Below are positions 9,073 to 17,131 of a stretch of DNA of 64,000 bases, piece after piece. The position numbers and the translations under genes are program-made. Numbering within the stretch: position 1 is the first letter of the stretch; every line of letters starts with the position of its first letter. Origin of the DNA: Burkholderiaceae bacterium (GTDB lineage: Bacteria > Pseudomonadota > Gammaproteobacteria > Burkholderiales > Burkholderiaceae_C); contig JADMJJ010000013.1 of NCBI GenBank assembly GCA_018780645.1, positions 124,001 through 188,000 of the forward strand, in the 5' to 3' direction. The notes below the pieces were generated by a model. It was not told the origin of the DNA, did not search any database, and worked only from the letters and a program-made list of their open reading frames with translations.

Positions 9073-9498
9073 ATGGCGACCCTGCTCGACAGCAACGTCC
9101 TGTCCGAGCTGCTGCGCGCCCAGCCCGACGCGGCGGTGCTTGCCTGGTTTGCCCGGCAGCCGCCCGACAGTCTGTTCGTCAGCGCCGTCACGCAGGCCGA
9201 GATGTTGCTGGGCGCCCGCTTGCTGCCTGCCGGCAAGCGCCGCACGCAACTGCAGCAGGCGCTGGACGGCCTGTTCGGCGAAGACTTTGCCGAGCGCCTA
9301 CTGCCGTTCGATGGTGCCGCCGCGGTCATCTACGCCGAGGTCGTGGAGGCGCGGCGCAGCACCGGCCGGCCGATCTCGCAGTTCGACGCGCAGATCGCCG
9401 CCATCGCGCTGAGCCACCGCGCCACGCTGGCCACGCGCAATGTCAGCGACTTCGAGGGTGTCGGCCTGAGCTTGAGCAATCCGTGGGTTCCTGCCTGA
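9073..9498 (+). CDS. PIN-domain RNase toxin (FitB/VapC type)
   Basis: 141 residues, typical PIN length. Expected acidic metal-binding residues are present: Asp6 in LLDSNVLSEL, Glu43 in VTQAEMLLGAR and Asp105 in SQFDAQIAAIA, with a final Asp in TRNVSDFEGVGL. VapC/FitB enzymes are Mg-dependent endoribonucleases that cut tRNA or other RNAs. Directly downstream of its antitoxin and probably co-transcribed. The active-site set looks intact. RNA target unknown. Confidence 0.9.
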   Translation: MATLLDSNVLSELLRAQPDAAVLAWFARQPPDSLFVSAVTQAEMLLGARLLPAGKRRTQLQQALDGLFGEDFAERLLPFDGAAAVIYAEVVEARRSTGRPISQFDAQIAAIALSHRATLATRNVSDFEGVGLSLSNPWVPA

Positions 9499-9686
9499 AC
9501 AGGCCTTAACAGGCCCCTGCTTGCGCACTGGATCCGTGCGCGCCGACCTGGTACGTTGCCTCCCGCGCCCGAGGACGGTGCACGCGTCTGGCAGGGCCTC
9601 CATATGCGTCAGGCCGAATCAGGGCGGCACGGGTCTTGCGTTGTGCCCGGCATGCGCATTGCGCCGTCCCAACCGGAGCCTCGAAG

Positions 9687-10484
9687 ATGAATCTGTTGCA
9701 TCAAGCCCTGTCCCGCCGCCTGCTGCTGAGCCTGGCCGCGGCCTTCTGCGCCGTCGGCGCCCAGGCCCAATCCGCGCTCGACGATGTGCTGAAGGCCAAG
9801 GTCCTGAAGGTGGCCGTGCAGACCGACTCGGCGCCCTACGGCTATGTCGGCACGGACCTGAAGCCCATCGGCCTGGACATCGACATGGCCAACTACATAG
9901 CCAAGAAGATGGGGGTGGCGGTGGAACTGGTGCCTGTGGTCAGCGCCAGCCGCATACCGGCGCTGCTGACGAAGAAGGCCGATCTGGTCATCGCCACCCT
10001 GGGCAAGAACGCCGAGCGCGAGAAGGTGATCGACTTCACCGCCGCCTATTCGCCCTTCTTCCAGGCGGTGTTCGGCCCGAAGGCGGCCACGGTGAAGAGC
10101 TTTGCTGATCTGGCCGGCAAGTCGGTCGGTGTGACGCGCGGCGCGATGGAGGATCAGGAGCTGGGCAAGGTCGCACCGCCCACCGTCGACACCAAGCGCT
10201 TCGAGGACAACAACGCCACCATCGCCGCCTTCGTCTCGGGCCAGGTGCAGTTTGTGGCGCTTGGCGCCTCGGTGGCCGGCAATATGCTGGTGAAGAACCC
10301 GCAGCTGGCCAGCGAGTACAAGCTGCTGCTCAAGGACAGCCCCAACTTCATCGGCGTCGCCAAGGGCGAAGACAAGCTCAAGGCCAAGGTCAACGAGATA
10401 CTGGCCGGTGCCAAGAAGGCCGGTGATCTGGACGCAATGGCGCAGAAGTGGCTGGGCCGCCCGGCCGGCGACCTGCCGCTGTGA
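9687..10484 (+). CDS. Polar amino-acid ABC transporter, periplasmic binding protein
   Basis: 265 residues; signal peptide (LLLSLAAAFCAVGAQAQ) and SBP_bac_3 fold (LKVAVQTDSAPYGYVGTDLK; PIGLDIDMANYIAKKMGV; ATLGKNAEREKVIDFTAAYS). First gene of a four-gene cassette with two permeases and an ATPase, the order of His/Glu/Arg-type importers. ATG at 9687 selected because GGAGCC lies just upstream and the signal peptide follows. The exact amino acid cannot be told from motifs. Confidence 0.9.
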   Translation: MNLLHQALSRRLLLSLAAAFCAVGAQAQSALDDVLKAKVLKVAVQTDSAPYGYVGTDLKPIGLDIDMANYIAKKMGVAVELVPVVSASRIPALLTKKADLVIATLGKNAEREKVIDFTAAYSPFFQAVFGPKAATVKSFADLAGKSVGVTRGAMEDQELGKVAPPTVDTKRFEDNNATIAAFVSGQVQFVALGASVAGNMLVKNPQLASEYKLLLKDSPNFIGVAKGEDKLKAKVNEILAGAKKAGDLDAMAQKWLGRPAGDLPL

Positions 10485-10528
10485 GCCGGCCATGTACGGT
10501 TACTGAATCCCGAGCCTGACCCCGAGTC

Positions 10529-11212
10529 ATGCGCATCCAACTCGACTTCATGGCCGTGCTGGCCGAGTGGCCGCTGCTGCTCACCGGCGTGGCCTGGACC
10601 CTGGCGCTGACCTTTGCCGCGCTGGTCGTTGGCACCGCCCTGGGCGTGGGCTGTGCCTGGGTGCGCGCGCGCGGCTTTGGCGCAGGGCTGGCGCCGGGCT
10701 GGCTGCGTGCGCTGGTCGGCGGCTATGTCGAGCTGATACGCAGCACGCCCTTCATCGTGCAGCTGTTCTTCATCTTTTTCGGTCTGCCGGCGGCGGGCTT
10801 CAAGCTGACGGCGGAGGCGGCCTCCTTCATCGCCATGGTGGTGAACCTGGGCGCCTACGCGACCGAGATCATCCGCGCCGGGCTGGAGGCCACGCCCAAG
10901 GGCCAGATCGAGGCGGCGGTGAGCCTGGCGATGAACCGCTGGCAGACCTTCAGCCGCGTCGTGCTGCCACCGGCGCTGAAGAAGGTCTGGCCCAGCCTGG
11001 TCAGCCAGATCGTGATCGTGATGCTGGGCTCGTCGGTGTGCGGACAGATCTCGACGCAGGAGCTGAGCTATGCGGCCGACCTGATACAGAGCCGCAACTT
11101 CCGTTCGTTCGAGGCCTTCATCGTGATCGGCGTCGTCTATCTACTGCTATCCATCGCGCTGTGCCACACGCTGAACTGGGCCGGCGCGAGGTTCCTGTTC
11201 GGGAGGCCCTGA
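10529..11212 (+). CDS. Polar amino-acid ABC transporter permease 1
   Basis: 227 residues, HisM/GltJ-type inner-membrane permease with about five helices. The EAA loop (EAAVSLAMNRWQTFSRVVLP, about residues 130-150), which docks on the ATPase, is clear. The polar-amino-acid permease signature ELIRSTPFIVQLFFIFFGLP is near residue 70. It follows the binding protein by 44 bases and is 3 bases from the second permease. Confidence 0.92.
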   Translation: MRIQLDFMAVLAEWPLLLTGVAWTLALTFAALVVGTALGVGCAWVRARGFGAGLAPGWLRALVGGYVELIRSTPFIVQLFFIFFGLPAAGFKLTAEAASFIAMVVNLGAYATEIIRAGLEATPKGQIEAAVSLAMNRWQTFSRVVLPPALKKVWPSLVSQIVIVMLGSSVCGQISTQELSYAADLIQSRNFRSFEAFIVIGVVYLLLSIALCHTLNWAGARFLFGRP

Positions 11213-11215
11213 GCG

Positions 11216-11866
11216 ATGGTCGATTTCAGCCTCTGGGACATCTTTCGCAATCTGCTGCTGGCCGGGCGCTGGACCGTGGGCCTGTCGCTGATTGCCTTCA
11301 TCGGCGGCGGCCTGGTGGGTCTGGCCCTGCTGCTGCTGCGGCTCAGCAAGGCACCGGGCGCCGAGATCGCCATCAGCGGCTATGTGCAGCTGTTCCAGGG
11401 CATGCCGCTGCTGGTGCAGCTGTTCCTGGCCTATTACGGCCTGGGCCTGTTCGGCATCAACACCTCTCCCTGGGTGGCGGCTGCGGCCGGGCTGACGCTC
11501 TACACCAGCGCTTTCCTGACCGAGATCTGGCGCGGCTGTGTGGCCTCGATTCCGCGCGGGCAATGGGAGGCTTCGCAAAGCCTGGCGATGAGCTTTGGCG
11601 AGCAGCTGCGCCACATCGTCCTGCCGCAGGCGCTGAAGATCGCGATTCCGCCGACGGTCGGCTTTCTGGTCCAGGTCATCAAGGGCACGGCCCTGGCCTC
11701 TGTGATCGGCTTCATGGAGCTGACCAAGGTCGGCAAGACGATCGCCAACGCCACCTTCAGCCCCTTTCTGGTGTTCAGCTGCGTGGCGCTGATGTACTTC
11801 GTGCTGTGCTATCCGGTAAGCCTGTACGCCAAATCCCTGGAGAGGAAGATGCATGCCCAGCGCTGA
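11216..11866 (+). CDS. Polar amino-acid ABC transporter permease 2
   Basis: 216 residues, same family as the preceding gene; hallmark QLFQGMPLLVQLFLAYYGLG and EAA loop (EASQSLAMSFGEQLRHIVLP). It forms the heterodimeric channel with permease 1. Its 3' end overlaps the ATPase start by 14 bases, pointing to translational coupling. Confidence 0.92.
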   Translation: MVDFSLWDIFRNLLLAGRWTVGLSLIAFIGGGLVGLALLLLRLSKAPGAEIAISGYVQLFQGMPLLVQLFLAYYGLGLFGINTSPWVAAAAGLTLYTSAFLTEIWRGCVASIPRGQWEASQSLAMSFGEQLRHIVLPQALKIAIPPTVGFLVQVIKGTALASVIGFMELTKVGKTIANATFSPFLVFSCVALMYFVLCYPVSLYAKSLERKMHAQR

Positions 11867-12602
11867 ACAAGCCGTCGTCAACATCACCGGGCTGCGCAAG
11901 TCCTACGGCAGCAACGAGGTGCTCAAGGGCATTGACCTGAAGGTCACGCCGGGCGAGGTGATCGCCATCATCGGCAAGAGCGGCTCGGGCAAGAGCACGC
12001 TGCTGCGTTGCATCAACGGCCTGGAGGAGTTCCAGGCCGGCAAGCTGACGGTGGATGGCAAGCCGCTGCTGCACGACAACGCCGCGGCGATGCGCGAGTT
12101 GCGCCAGCATGTGGGCATGATCTTCCAGAGCTTCAATCTGTTCCCGCACCTGAGCGTGGGCAGGAACATCATGCTGGCGCCCAGCCTGGTGAAGAAGAAG
12201 GACGCGGCCAGCGCCGAGGCCCATGCGCGCCAGCTGCTGGAGCGCGTCGGCCTGGCCGAGAAGTTCGACGCCCATGCCGATCAGCTGTCGGGCGGTCAGC
12301 AGCAGCGGGTGGCGATTGCCCGGGCGCTGGCGATGGAGCCGGCCGTGTTGCTGTGCGACGAGATCACCAGCGCGCTGGACCCTGAGCTGGTCGGCGAGGT
12401 GCTGCGCGTCGTCGAGAGCCTGGCCGAGGAGGGCATGACGCTGTTGATGGTCACTCACGAGATGAATTTTGCGCGCAAGGTCTCGGACCGCGTCATCTTC
12501 ATGCATCAGGGCCGCGTGCACGAGATGGGGCCGCCCGCCGAGCTGTTCGGCAATCCGCAGACGCCGGAGCTGAAGACTTTTCTGTCCTCGCTGCACAGCT
12601 GA
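11853..12602 (+). CDS. Polar amino-acid ABC transporter ATP-binding protein
   Basis: 249 residues. Walker A GKSGSGKST (residues 41-49), signature LSGGQQQR, Walker B VLLCDEITSALDPE and switch His in VTHEMNF are all intact. Energises the two permeases encoded upstream. Start ATG at 11853 lies inside the permease gene with AGAGGAAG upstream as ribosome-binding site. Confidence 0.94.
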   Translation: MPSAEQAVVNITGLRKSYGSNEVLKGIDLKVTPGEVIAIIGKSGSGKSTLLRCINGLEEFQAGKLTVDGKPLLHDNAAAMRELRQHVGMIFQSFNLFPHLSVGRNIMLAPSLVKKKDAASAEAHARQLLERVGLAEKFDAHADQLSGGQQQRVAIARALAMEPAVLLCDEITSALDPELVGEVLRVVESLAEEGMTLLMVTHEMNFARKVSDRVIFMHQGRVHEMGPPAELFGNPQTPELKTFLSSLHS

Positions 12603-12603
12603 G

Positions 12604-12789
12604 TCACTGCATCCAATCACCCAGAGGCCGTCGAGGTGCGGCGCGGGCGAGGGTCGCGGCGAACCGGTTCGTGCTGCGCAGGCTGTGCCGTGACGCCGGG
12701 CGATGGCGGCACGCCAGCCACAGCCTGTGCGAGACCAGGCCTCGCCGCGCGCCAAAGCATTGCATCGGTGTGCGCATCGCAGGCCTCAC
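12604..12789 (-). CDS. Possible small Arg-rich ORF following the M50-type protease
   Basis: 61 codons from a GTG that overlaps the protease stop as GTGA, or about 57 codons from the next in-frame ATG (12777). Third positions are GC-rich as in neighbouring real genes, and the ORF fills the whole gap to the convergent ABC operon. The product is Arg-rich with two Cys (PMQCFGARRG; WLACRHRP) and matches no family I recognise. It may be a cluster-associated peptide or a chance frame. Confidence 0.3.
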   Translation of the reverse strand: MRPAMRTPMQCFGARRGLVSHRLWLACRHRPASRHSLRSTNRFAATLARAAPRRPLGDWMQ

Positions 12790-13712
12790 TTTCGGCGCAT
12801 CAGCAGCTTGACCGCCGAGCGCAGGCCGAACACCAGGGCCAGCACGACGCCGGGGAAGCTGGGCATCAGCCGGGCGATGTCGGCCACCTGCTGCGGGCCA
12901 GCCTCGGTCGCGAACATCCAGCCCGGCACCACCATGGCCCCCACGCAGCCGGCCATGAAGGCCAGCAGCGCCCAGTCCCTGAGCCTGGCCTTGCCGGCAC
13001 GGCAGGCGGCCAGGCTCTGCTTGAGCAGATCGTCGGTGCCGGCCAGGTCGTTGAGTACCCAGAAGCCGTCATTGCGATAGAAGGGCACCAGATTGAAGGC
13101 TATCGCCACCAGGCTGAGCCAGAACACCTTCATCACGCCGATGTCACCGCCTGCCAGGCCGACCATGGCTTTGGCGCGGCGCGGCAGCAGATGGATGTCC
13201 GACACATCGCAATACAGCACCGGCGTGGTCATGAAGATGCCGAAGCCAATCGCCCCGACCGAACCGGTGTGGCGCCGGCAGGCCGCCGCATGGCCCAGCT
13301 CGTGCAGCAGGCCGCGGCCCACGGCTACCGCCACCAGCAGCGCCAGTTCCTGTGGCGCATAGGTGAGCAGGTCTCGGTAGCCGATCAGCTCGACGCTGTG
13401 CATGGCGCGCTGCCAGCGCATCGCGCCGGTGCTGGCATGGCCGCTCGGTGCCTCGGCCGCCTCGCCGACGGGCGCGATAATGCCCAGCGGGATCAGATGG
13501 CCCTGGACGAAGCTCATGGCGCTCGCCTGTTCGGGATGTTCGAGGTCGGGCGCTTCATCGCTCATCAGCTGGCGCAGCAGGCCGATGGTGGCGGTGTCGA
13601 AGCGGAAGTAGCGGCGTGCGCGGGTCTTGACGATCCACGCGTCGGCCGAGGGCTCGATGCGCTCGACCCGGCACTCAAAACACCGACCGGACAGCCAGAT
13701 TCGTGCTTGCAT
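12786..13712 (-). CDS. PqqD-like domain plus M50-type membrane metalloprotease
   Basis: 308 residues. N-terminal ~80 residues resemble PqqD-type peptide-binding domains (ADAWIVKTRARRYFRFD, then TIGLLRQLM). The rest is a polytopic membrane protein with HELGH (137-141) and a downstream NDGFW motif whose Asp215 would be the third zinc ligand, as in site-2-protease/COG1994 peptide-maturation proteases. The start at 13712 overlaps the upstream acyltransferase gene by 38 bases. PqqD domains bind RiPP leader peptides and COG1994 proteases occur in peptide-export clusters, so peptide processing is a reasonable guess. Here there is no ABC exporter or HlyD partner. Confidence 0.72.
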   Translation of the reverse strand: MQARIWLSGRCFECRVERIEPSADAWIVKTRARRYFRFDTATIGLLRQLMSDEAPDLEHPEQASAMSFVQGHLIPLGIIAPVGEAAEAPSGHASTGAMRWQRAMHSVELIGYRDLLTYAPQELALLVAVAVGRGLLHELGHAAACRRHTGSVGAIGFGIFMTTPVLYCDVSDIHLLPRRAKAMVGLAGGDIGVMKVFWLSLVAIAFNLVPFYRNDGFWVLNDLAGTDDLLKQSLAACRAGKARLRDWALLAFMAGCVGAMVVPGWMFATEAGPQQVADIARLMPSFPGVVLALVFGLRSAVKLLMRRK

Positions 13713-14544
13713 GAATGTGCTCCAGCAGTGAGGCGACATCGGCCGGGCGGCCCTGCGAGGCCAGGCGACTCGACTCGAGCATCTGCTCGTACAGCGAGCG
13801 GTTGACCCGCGATACCTGCAGGCTGGCCATGTCGGCAACGTAGAAGTCGTTCGCCACCTTGAACGGCAGATGCGGGCGATCGCCGGACTGGCTGCTGTAC
13901 TTGTGTATGTTGATCAGGCGTTCCCACAGCCAGGGTTTGTCGGAGACATAGCGCTCCAGCAGCGTGAAGCATTCGCTTTGCGAGTCGATCTCGTGATGGC
14001 GGATGACGGTGGCGCGCTGCGCCTCGTCGTAGTCGGCGACGAGCAGATGCGGCTGCAGGCCGGCGCGCTCGGCGAAGGTGAAGAGGGCCGACCGGGCATC
14101 GATATGGCCGGTGAGGAAGGGGAAGCGCTGGTCCGGCTCGCCGCCCATGCCCCAGGGCACATCGACCAGCACGAGTATCAGGGCGCCCTCGGCACGGGCC
14201 TGGCGCACACCGCGCAGCATCGCAATGCCGCCCGACACCAGCACGATCTCGATGCCGGCGGCGCGGGCCATCGCGGCCATGCGGTCGTTGTAGCTGGGGT
14301 GGATCTCGCCGACCAGGCAATAGACCTTGTGGCAGCCGGTGGCCTTGGCCATGGTCGCCAGATTCATGTACCACAGGCCGTAGTGGAAGGACATGAAGAG
14401 ACGGTCGTGGGGCTGCGTGGGCAGGCCATCGTCGGCAGTCCAATCCACGCTGTCGGTGGTGCGTGCCTGCAGCACCTGCTTGGTGACGTTCTGGATGCGG
14501 CGCCAGCGGCGCAGTGTCGAGTAGGCATGCTGCCTGTCGGTCAC
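13675..14544 (-). CDS. LABLAT/HtrB-like acyltransferase-family protein (N terminus uncertain)
   Basis: 289 residues from a GTG start. Resembles lysophospholipid acyltransferases of the lipid A type: MSFHYGLWYMNLA (His54), VSGGIAMLRGVRQARAEGA and VLVDVPWGMGGEPDQRFPF. The canonical HX4(D/E) motif is H-Y-G-L-W-Y, lacking the acid, so catalysis is doubtful. High-quality coding sequence continues upstream of the GTG in the same frame for ~45 codons and then in another frame, suggesting an N-terminal frameshift. Coupled with the M50-type gene downstream. Confidence 0.6.
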   Translation of the reverse strand: MTDRQHAYSTLRRWRRIQNVTKQVLQARTTDSVDWTADDGLPTQPHDRLFMSFHYGLWYMNLATMAKATGCHKVYCLVGEIHPSYNDRMAAMARAAGIEIVLVSGGIAMLRGVRQARAEGALILVLVDVPWGMGGEPDQRFPFLTGHIDARSALFTFAERAGLQPHLLVADYDEAQRATVIRHHEIDSQSECFTLLERYVSDKPWLWERLINIHKYSSQSGDRPHLPFKVANDFYVADMASLQVSRVNRSLYEQMLESSRLASQGRPADVASLLEHIHASTNLAVRSVF

Positions 14545-14739
14545 GCCGAGGCGGACGATATTGGACAGGACGCTGACGTTGGTGACCTTGTGCAGGGGAG
14601 CTCCAGAACGGTGGCGATGAAGCGGCTGGCGGATGAGCGAGAAGGCCGCGGCGGCGTCCTTCTCGAAGGCCGGTCTTGCTTGGTGATCGTCGCGCAGGCC
14701 GCGTACTCTTCACGCGCGGCCAGTTCGTCGAGGCTTCAT
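14545..14739 (-). pseudogene. Apparent frameshifted 5' end of the acyltransferase-like gene
   Basis: An ATG at 14739 preceded by GGAAAC reads only 9 codons before TGA. Moving one base near the ATG gives LDELAAREEYAACATITK in a frame with GC-rich third positions but no start codon of its own. About 70 bases later the coding look jumps back to the acyltransferase frame (AFEKDAAAAFSLIRQPLH). One extra A at the ATG and one missing G in the GG run near 14672 would explain both jumps. This may be real decay or assembly error. Confidence 0.5.
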
Positions 14740-14926
14740 TTGTTTCCGGTCCGTTGTCTTCGCTGCGGTGGCTTGCCGCGGCAAAAGGGCGCACAGCGAA
14801 CCCTTGAGCCCTACGGTTTTTGCTTGATGCGTAGACTGTGTCGATTCCCCCATCGAGAACTGCCATGAAGCCCCTGTCCTGCCGCAGCCCGCGCCCGCTG
14901 ATGCCATCAACGACATGGTGTGAAAA

Positions 14927-15835
14927 ATGAGCGGTGCCGCTCTGCCGCTGCGCCATCTGCTGGCGGCCCTGCTGGTGGTGGCCATCTGGGGCAGCAACTT
15001 CGTCGTCATCAAGTTCGCGCTGGGCGAGCTGCCGCCGCTGTTGTTCGCCGCGCTGCGCTTCGCCTTTGCGGTGCTGCCCGCACTATTCTTTCTGCCCCGT
15101 CCCGCGGTGGCCTGGCGCAATCTGGCGGCCTACGGCGTGCTGATCGGCGTGGGCCAGTTCGGCGTGCTCTATCTGGCCATGCGCACACAGATCTCGCCGG
15201 GCCTGGCCTCGCTGGTGATACAGACCCAGGTCTTCTTCACTATCCTCCTGGCGATGCGGGTGACGCGCGAGCGCGTGCAGGGCTACCAGTGGCTGGGCCT
15301 GCTGCTGGCCGCCTCGGGCATAGGCGTGATCGCCTCGCACACCGATGGCAGCACCACGGTGGCGGGCCTGGCCATGGTGCTGTTCGCGGCGCTGTGCTGG
15401 GCCACGGCGAATATGGTGGGCAAGCAGGCCGGTCGCGTGAATATGCTGGCCTATATGGTCTGGACCAGCGCCTGTGCGGTGCCGCCGCTGCTGCTGCTGT
15501 CGCTGGTGTTCGAGGGGCCAGCGGCCATCGTCTCCGGCGTGCAGCATCTGAGCTGGCAGGGCTGGGTGGCGGTGCTGTGGCAGAGCTGGGGCAACACCCT
15601 GTTCGGCTACGGCATCTGGGGCTGGTTGCTGGCCCGTCATGCGGCGGCCACCATCGTGCCCATGGCCCTGCTGGTGCCGGTGTTCGGCATGAGCGCGGCG
15701 GCCTGGCTGCTGGGCGAGACCATGCCGTCCTGGAAGCTGATCGCCGCCGCCCTGGTGCTCAGCGGCCTGGCGCTGAACCTGCTGTGGCCGCTGCGGCCCT
15801 GGCGCACTACCGTCAGCGCGGCCGGTACATCTTGA
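14927..15835 (+). CDS. EamA/DMT-family exporter
   Basis: 302 residues, ten predicted membrane helices in two EamA repeats. The N-terminal LLVVAIWGSNFVVIKFALGE and the second-repeat Pro/Gly pattern VPVFGMSAAAWLLGETMP are characteristic. This subgroup includes O-acetylserine/cysteine-type exporters. No good Shine-Dalgarno is seen before the ATG. Its 3' end overlaps the convergent flavin reductase-like gene by 23 bases. Substrate unknown. Confidence 0.9.
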   Translation: MSGAALPLRHLLAALLVVAIWGSNFVVIKFALGELPPLLFAALRFAFAVLPALFFLPRPAVAWRNLAAYGVLIGVGQFGVLYLAMRTQISPGLASLVIQTQVFFTILLAMRVTRERVQGYQWLGLLLAASGIGVIASHTDGSTTVAGLAMVLFAALCWATANMVGKQAGRVNMLAYMVWTSACAVPPLLLLSLVFEGPAAIVSGVQHLSWQGWVAVLWQSWGNTLFGYGIWGWLLARHAAATIVPMALLVPVFGMSAAAWLLGETMPSWKLIAAALVLSGLALNLLWPLRPWRTTVSAAGTS

Positions 15836-16421
15836 AGCGGTTCTCCGGCTTGATCTCGAAGTAGTCGGCCGGGCCGCCGCCGCGCAGTATCGGCTGTGCA
15901 GCGGCGGTGTCGTAGAGGCCGTCCACCAGAAGATGGCCGGCGATGTGCACGCCGACCACCTCGCCCAGCACCAGCCAGCTGTCCACGGTCGTGCCATCGG
16001 CGCCCTTGAGCTGCAGCAGCTGGCTGAGCCTGCACTCGAAGGCCACCGGGCTCTCGGCCACACGCGGCACGTTCACCAGCCGCGAGGGCTCGGCCGTCAG
16101 GCCGGCCAGCTCGAACTCGTCGACCTCGGGTGGCACGGCCGCGCAGGTCTGGTTCATCTGCTCGGCCAGCGGACGGGTGGCCAGATTCCAGACGAATTCG
16201 CCCGTCTGCTCGATATTGCGCACCGTGTCCTTGAAGCCGATGCTGGAAAAGCCGATCAGCGGCGGCGTGTAGTTGAAGGCGTTGAAGAAGCTGTAGGGCG
16301 CGAGGTTCAGCTGCCCGGTGGCGCTGCGGCTGGCGATCCAGCCTATGGGCCGGGGGCCGACGATGGCGTTGAACGGATCGTGCGGCAGGCCGTGGCCTTG
16401 GCGGGGTTCGTAGAAATGCAT
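15813..16421 (-). CDS. Flavin reductase-like (FMN-binding split barrel) protein
   Basis: 202 residues. Conserved pattern of the flavin-reductase-like family: N-terminal YNAIVGPRPIGWI-like sequence (NAIVGPRPIGWIASR), LNLAPYSFFNAFNYTPPLIG, and KDTVRNIEQTGEFVWNLA. Such proteins bind FMN and serve as reductases or oxidoreductases of unassigned substrate. ATG at 16421 gives the family's usual start near the barrel. Stands alone; divergent from the next gene with the starts only 62 bases apart. Confidence 0.85.
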   Translation of the reverse strand: MHFYEPRQGHGLPHDPFNAIVGPRPIGWIASRSATGQLNLAPYSFFNAFNYTPPLIGFSSIGFKDTVRNIEQTGEFVWNLATRPLAEQMNQTCAAVPPEVDEFELAGLTAEPSRLVNVPRVAESPVAFECRLSQLLQLKGADGTTVDSWLVLGEVVGVHIAGHLLVDGLYDTAAAQPILRGGGPADYFEIKPENRFKMYRPR

Positions 16422-16482
16422 GGCTGCCTTTGGACTGCTGTTCGTGGGTTTTGCTGCTGGACAGCGGCGTATCCTGGGCCGC

Positions 16483-17130
16483 ATGAAAGCGTTGTTCGCC
16501 ATCTTCGCACTGATGTGCTCGGCGGTTGGGCCGGCGGCCGCACAACCGCCGCGCCAGAACCTCTGGGTCGAGCTGCGCTGGGTGGACAGCACGCTCAGCG
16601 GCGCGGTGATGGCCGGTGTGCGCGATGGCGCGATGGTGGTGGGCACGGCCGGTTCGGTGTCGCCGCGTGGCCAGGTCACGCTGAGCACCCAGACCCGCGA
16701 CGATGCGTCGCAGCAGGTGCAGCGCCTGCTGGTGCTCAACGGCCAGCAGGCCAGCCTGCGCCTCACTGAGAGCACGCCGGTGCAGTGGGTGGACTACGGC
16801 GTGCAGTTCGATGCCGCCCAGCCGGCGTCGGCACCGGGCAAGGGCTGGGCGGTGCCGCGCCAGGGCCTGGTCGAGCAGACGCGGGGATTCACCGTCACGC
16901 CGCAGTGGCCTGGTGGCAAGCAGCCGGTGCGGGTGGAGTTCCGTGCGCTCGATGGCGGTTCTTCGCAGCAGCAGGTGCTCAGCACGGTGCTGATGCCATT
17001 GGACAGCTGGACCGTCGTGGCGCGCACGGGTCAAGGCTTGCGGCAACAGCAGCGCGGCGTGACCAGCAGCCACGATGCCGAGGGTGTCAGCACCCGCGAG
17101 CTGCAGCTGCGCGTGTCGATCGCGCCCTGA
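16483..17130 (+). CDS. Secreted/periplasmic protein of unknown function
   Basis: 215 residues with a signal peptide (MKALFAIFALMCSAVGPAAA). Mature part is beta-rich and Gln/Ser-rich, with WVELRWVDSTLSGAVMAGV near its start and a repeated pattern of reporter-like strands; no catalytic motif seen. An upstream in-frame start at 16420 would bury the signal peptide, so the ATG at 16483 is preferred. It ends one base before the convergent LysR gene. Possibly an outer-envelope accessory protein; not recognised. Confidence 0.75.
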   Translation: MKALFAIFALMCSAVGPAAAQPPRQNLWVELRWVDSTLSGAVMAGVRDGAMVVGTAGSVSPRGQVTLSTQTRDDASQQVQRLLVLNGQQASLRLTESTPVQWVDYGVQFDAAQPASAPGKGWAVPRQGLVEQTRGFTVTPQWPGGKQPVRVEFRALDGGSSQQQVLSTVLMPLDSWTVVARTGQGLRQQQRGVTSSHDAEGVSTRELQLRVSIAP

Positions 17131-17131
17131 G

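Noticed and set aside
8774..9498. Toxin-antitoxin pair as part of a prophage or island
   Set aside because: No integrase, attachment repeat or compositional break was seen around it; it appears as a stand-alone module.
14739..14860. Small minus-strand ORFs (47 and ~45 codons) upstream of the acyltransferase as RiPP precursors
   Set aside because: No leader/core pattern or conserved motif is seen; one is in frame with the 9-codon stub and the other continues into shadow frame. Kept only as a possibility inside the cluster finding.
13565..14956. 463-codon minus-strand frame overlapping the acyltransferase region
   Set aside because: Its product is Arg/Pro/Ser-rich without motifs, whereas the overlapping frames carry the PqqD-M50 and acyltransferase-like sequences.
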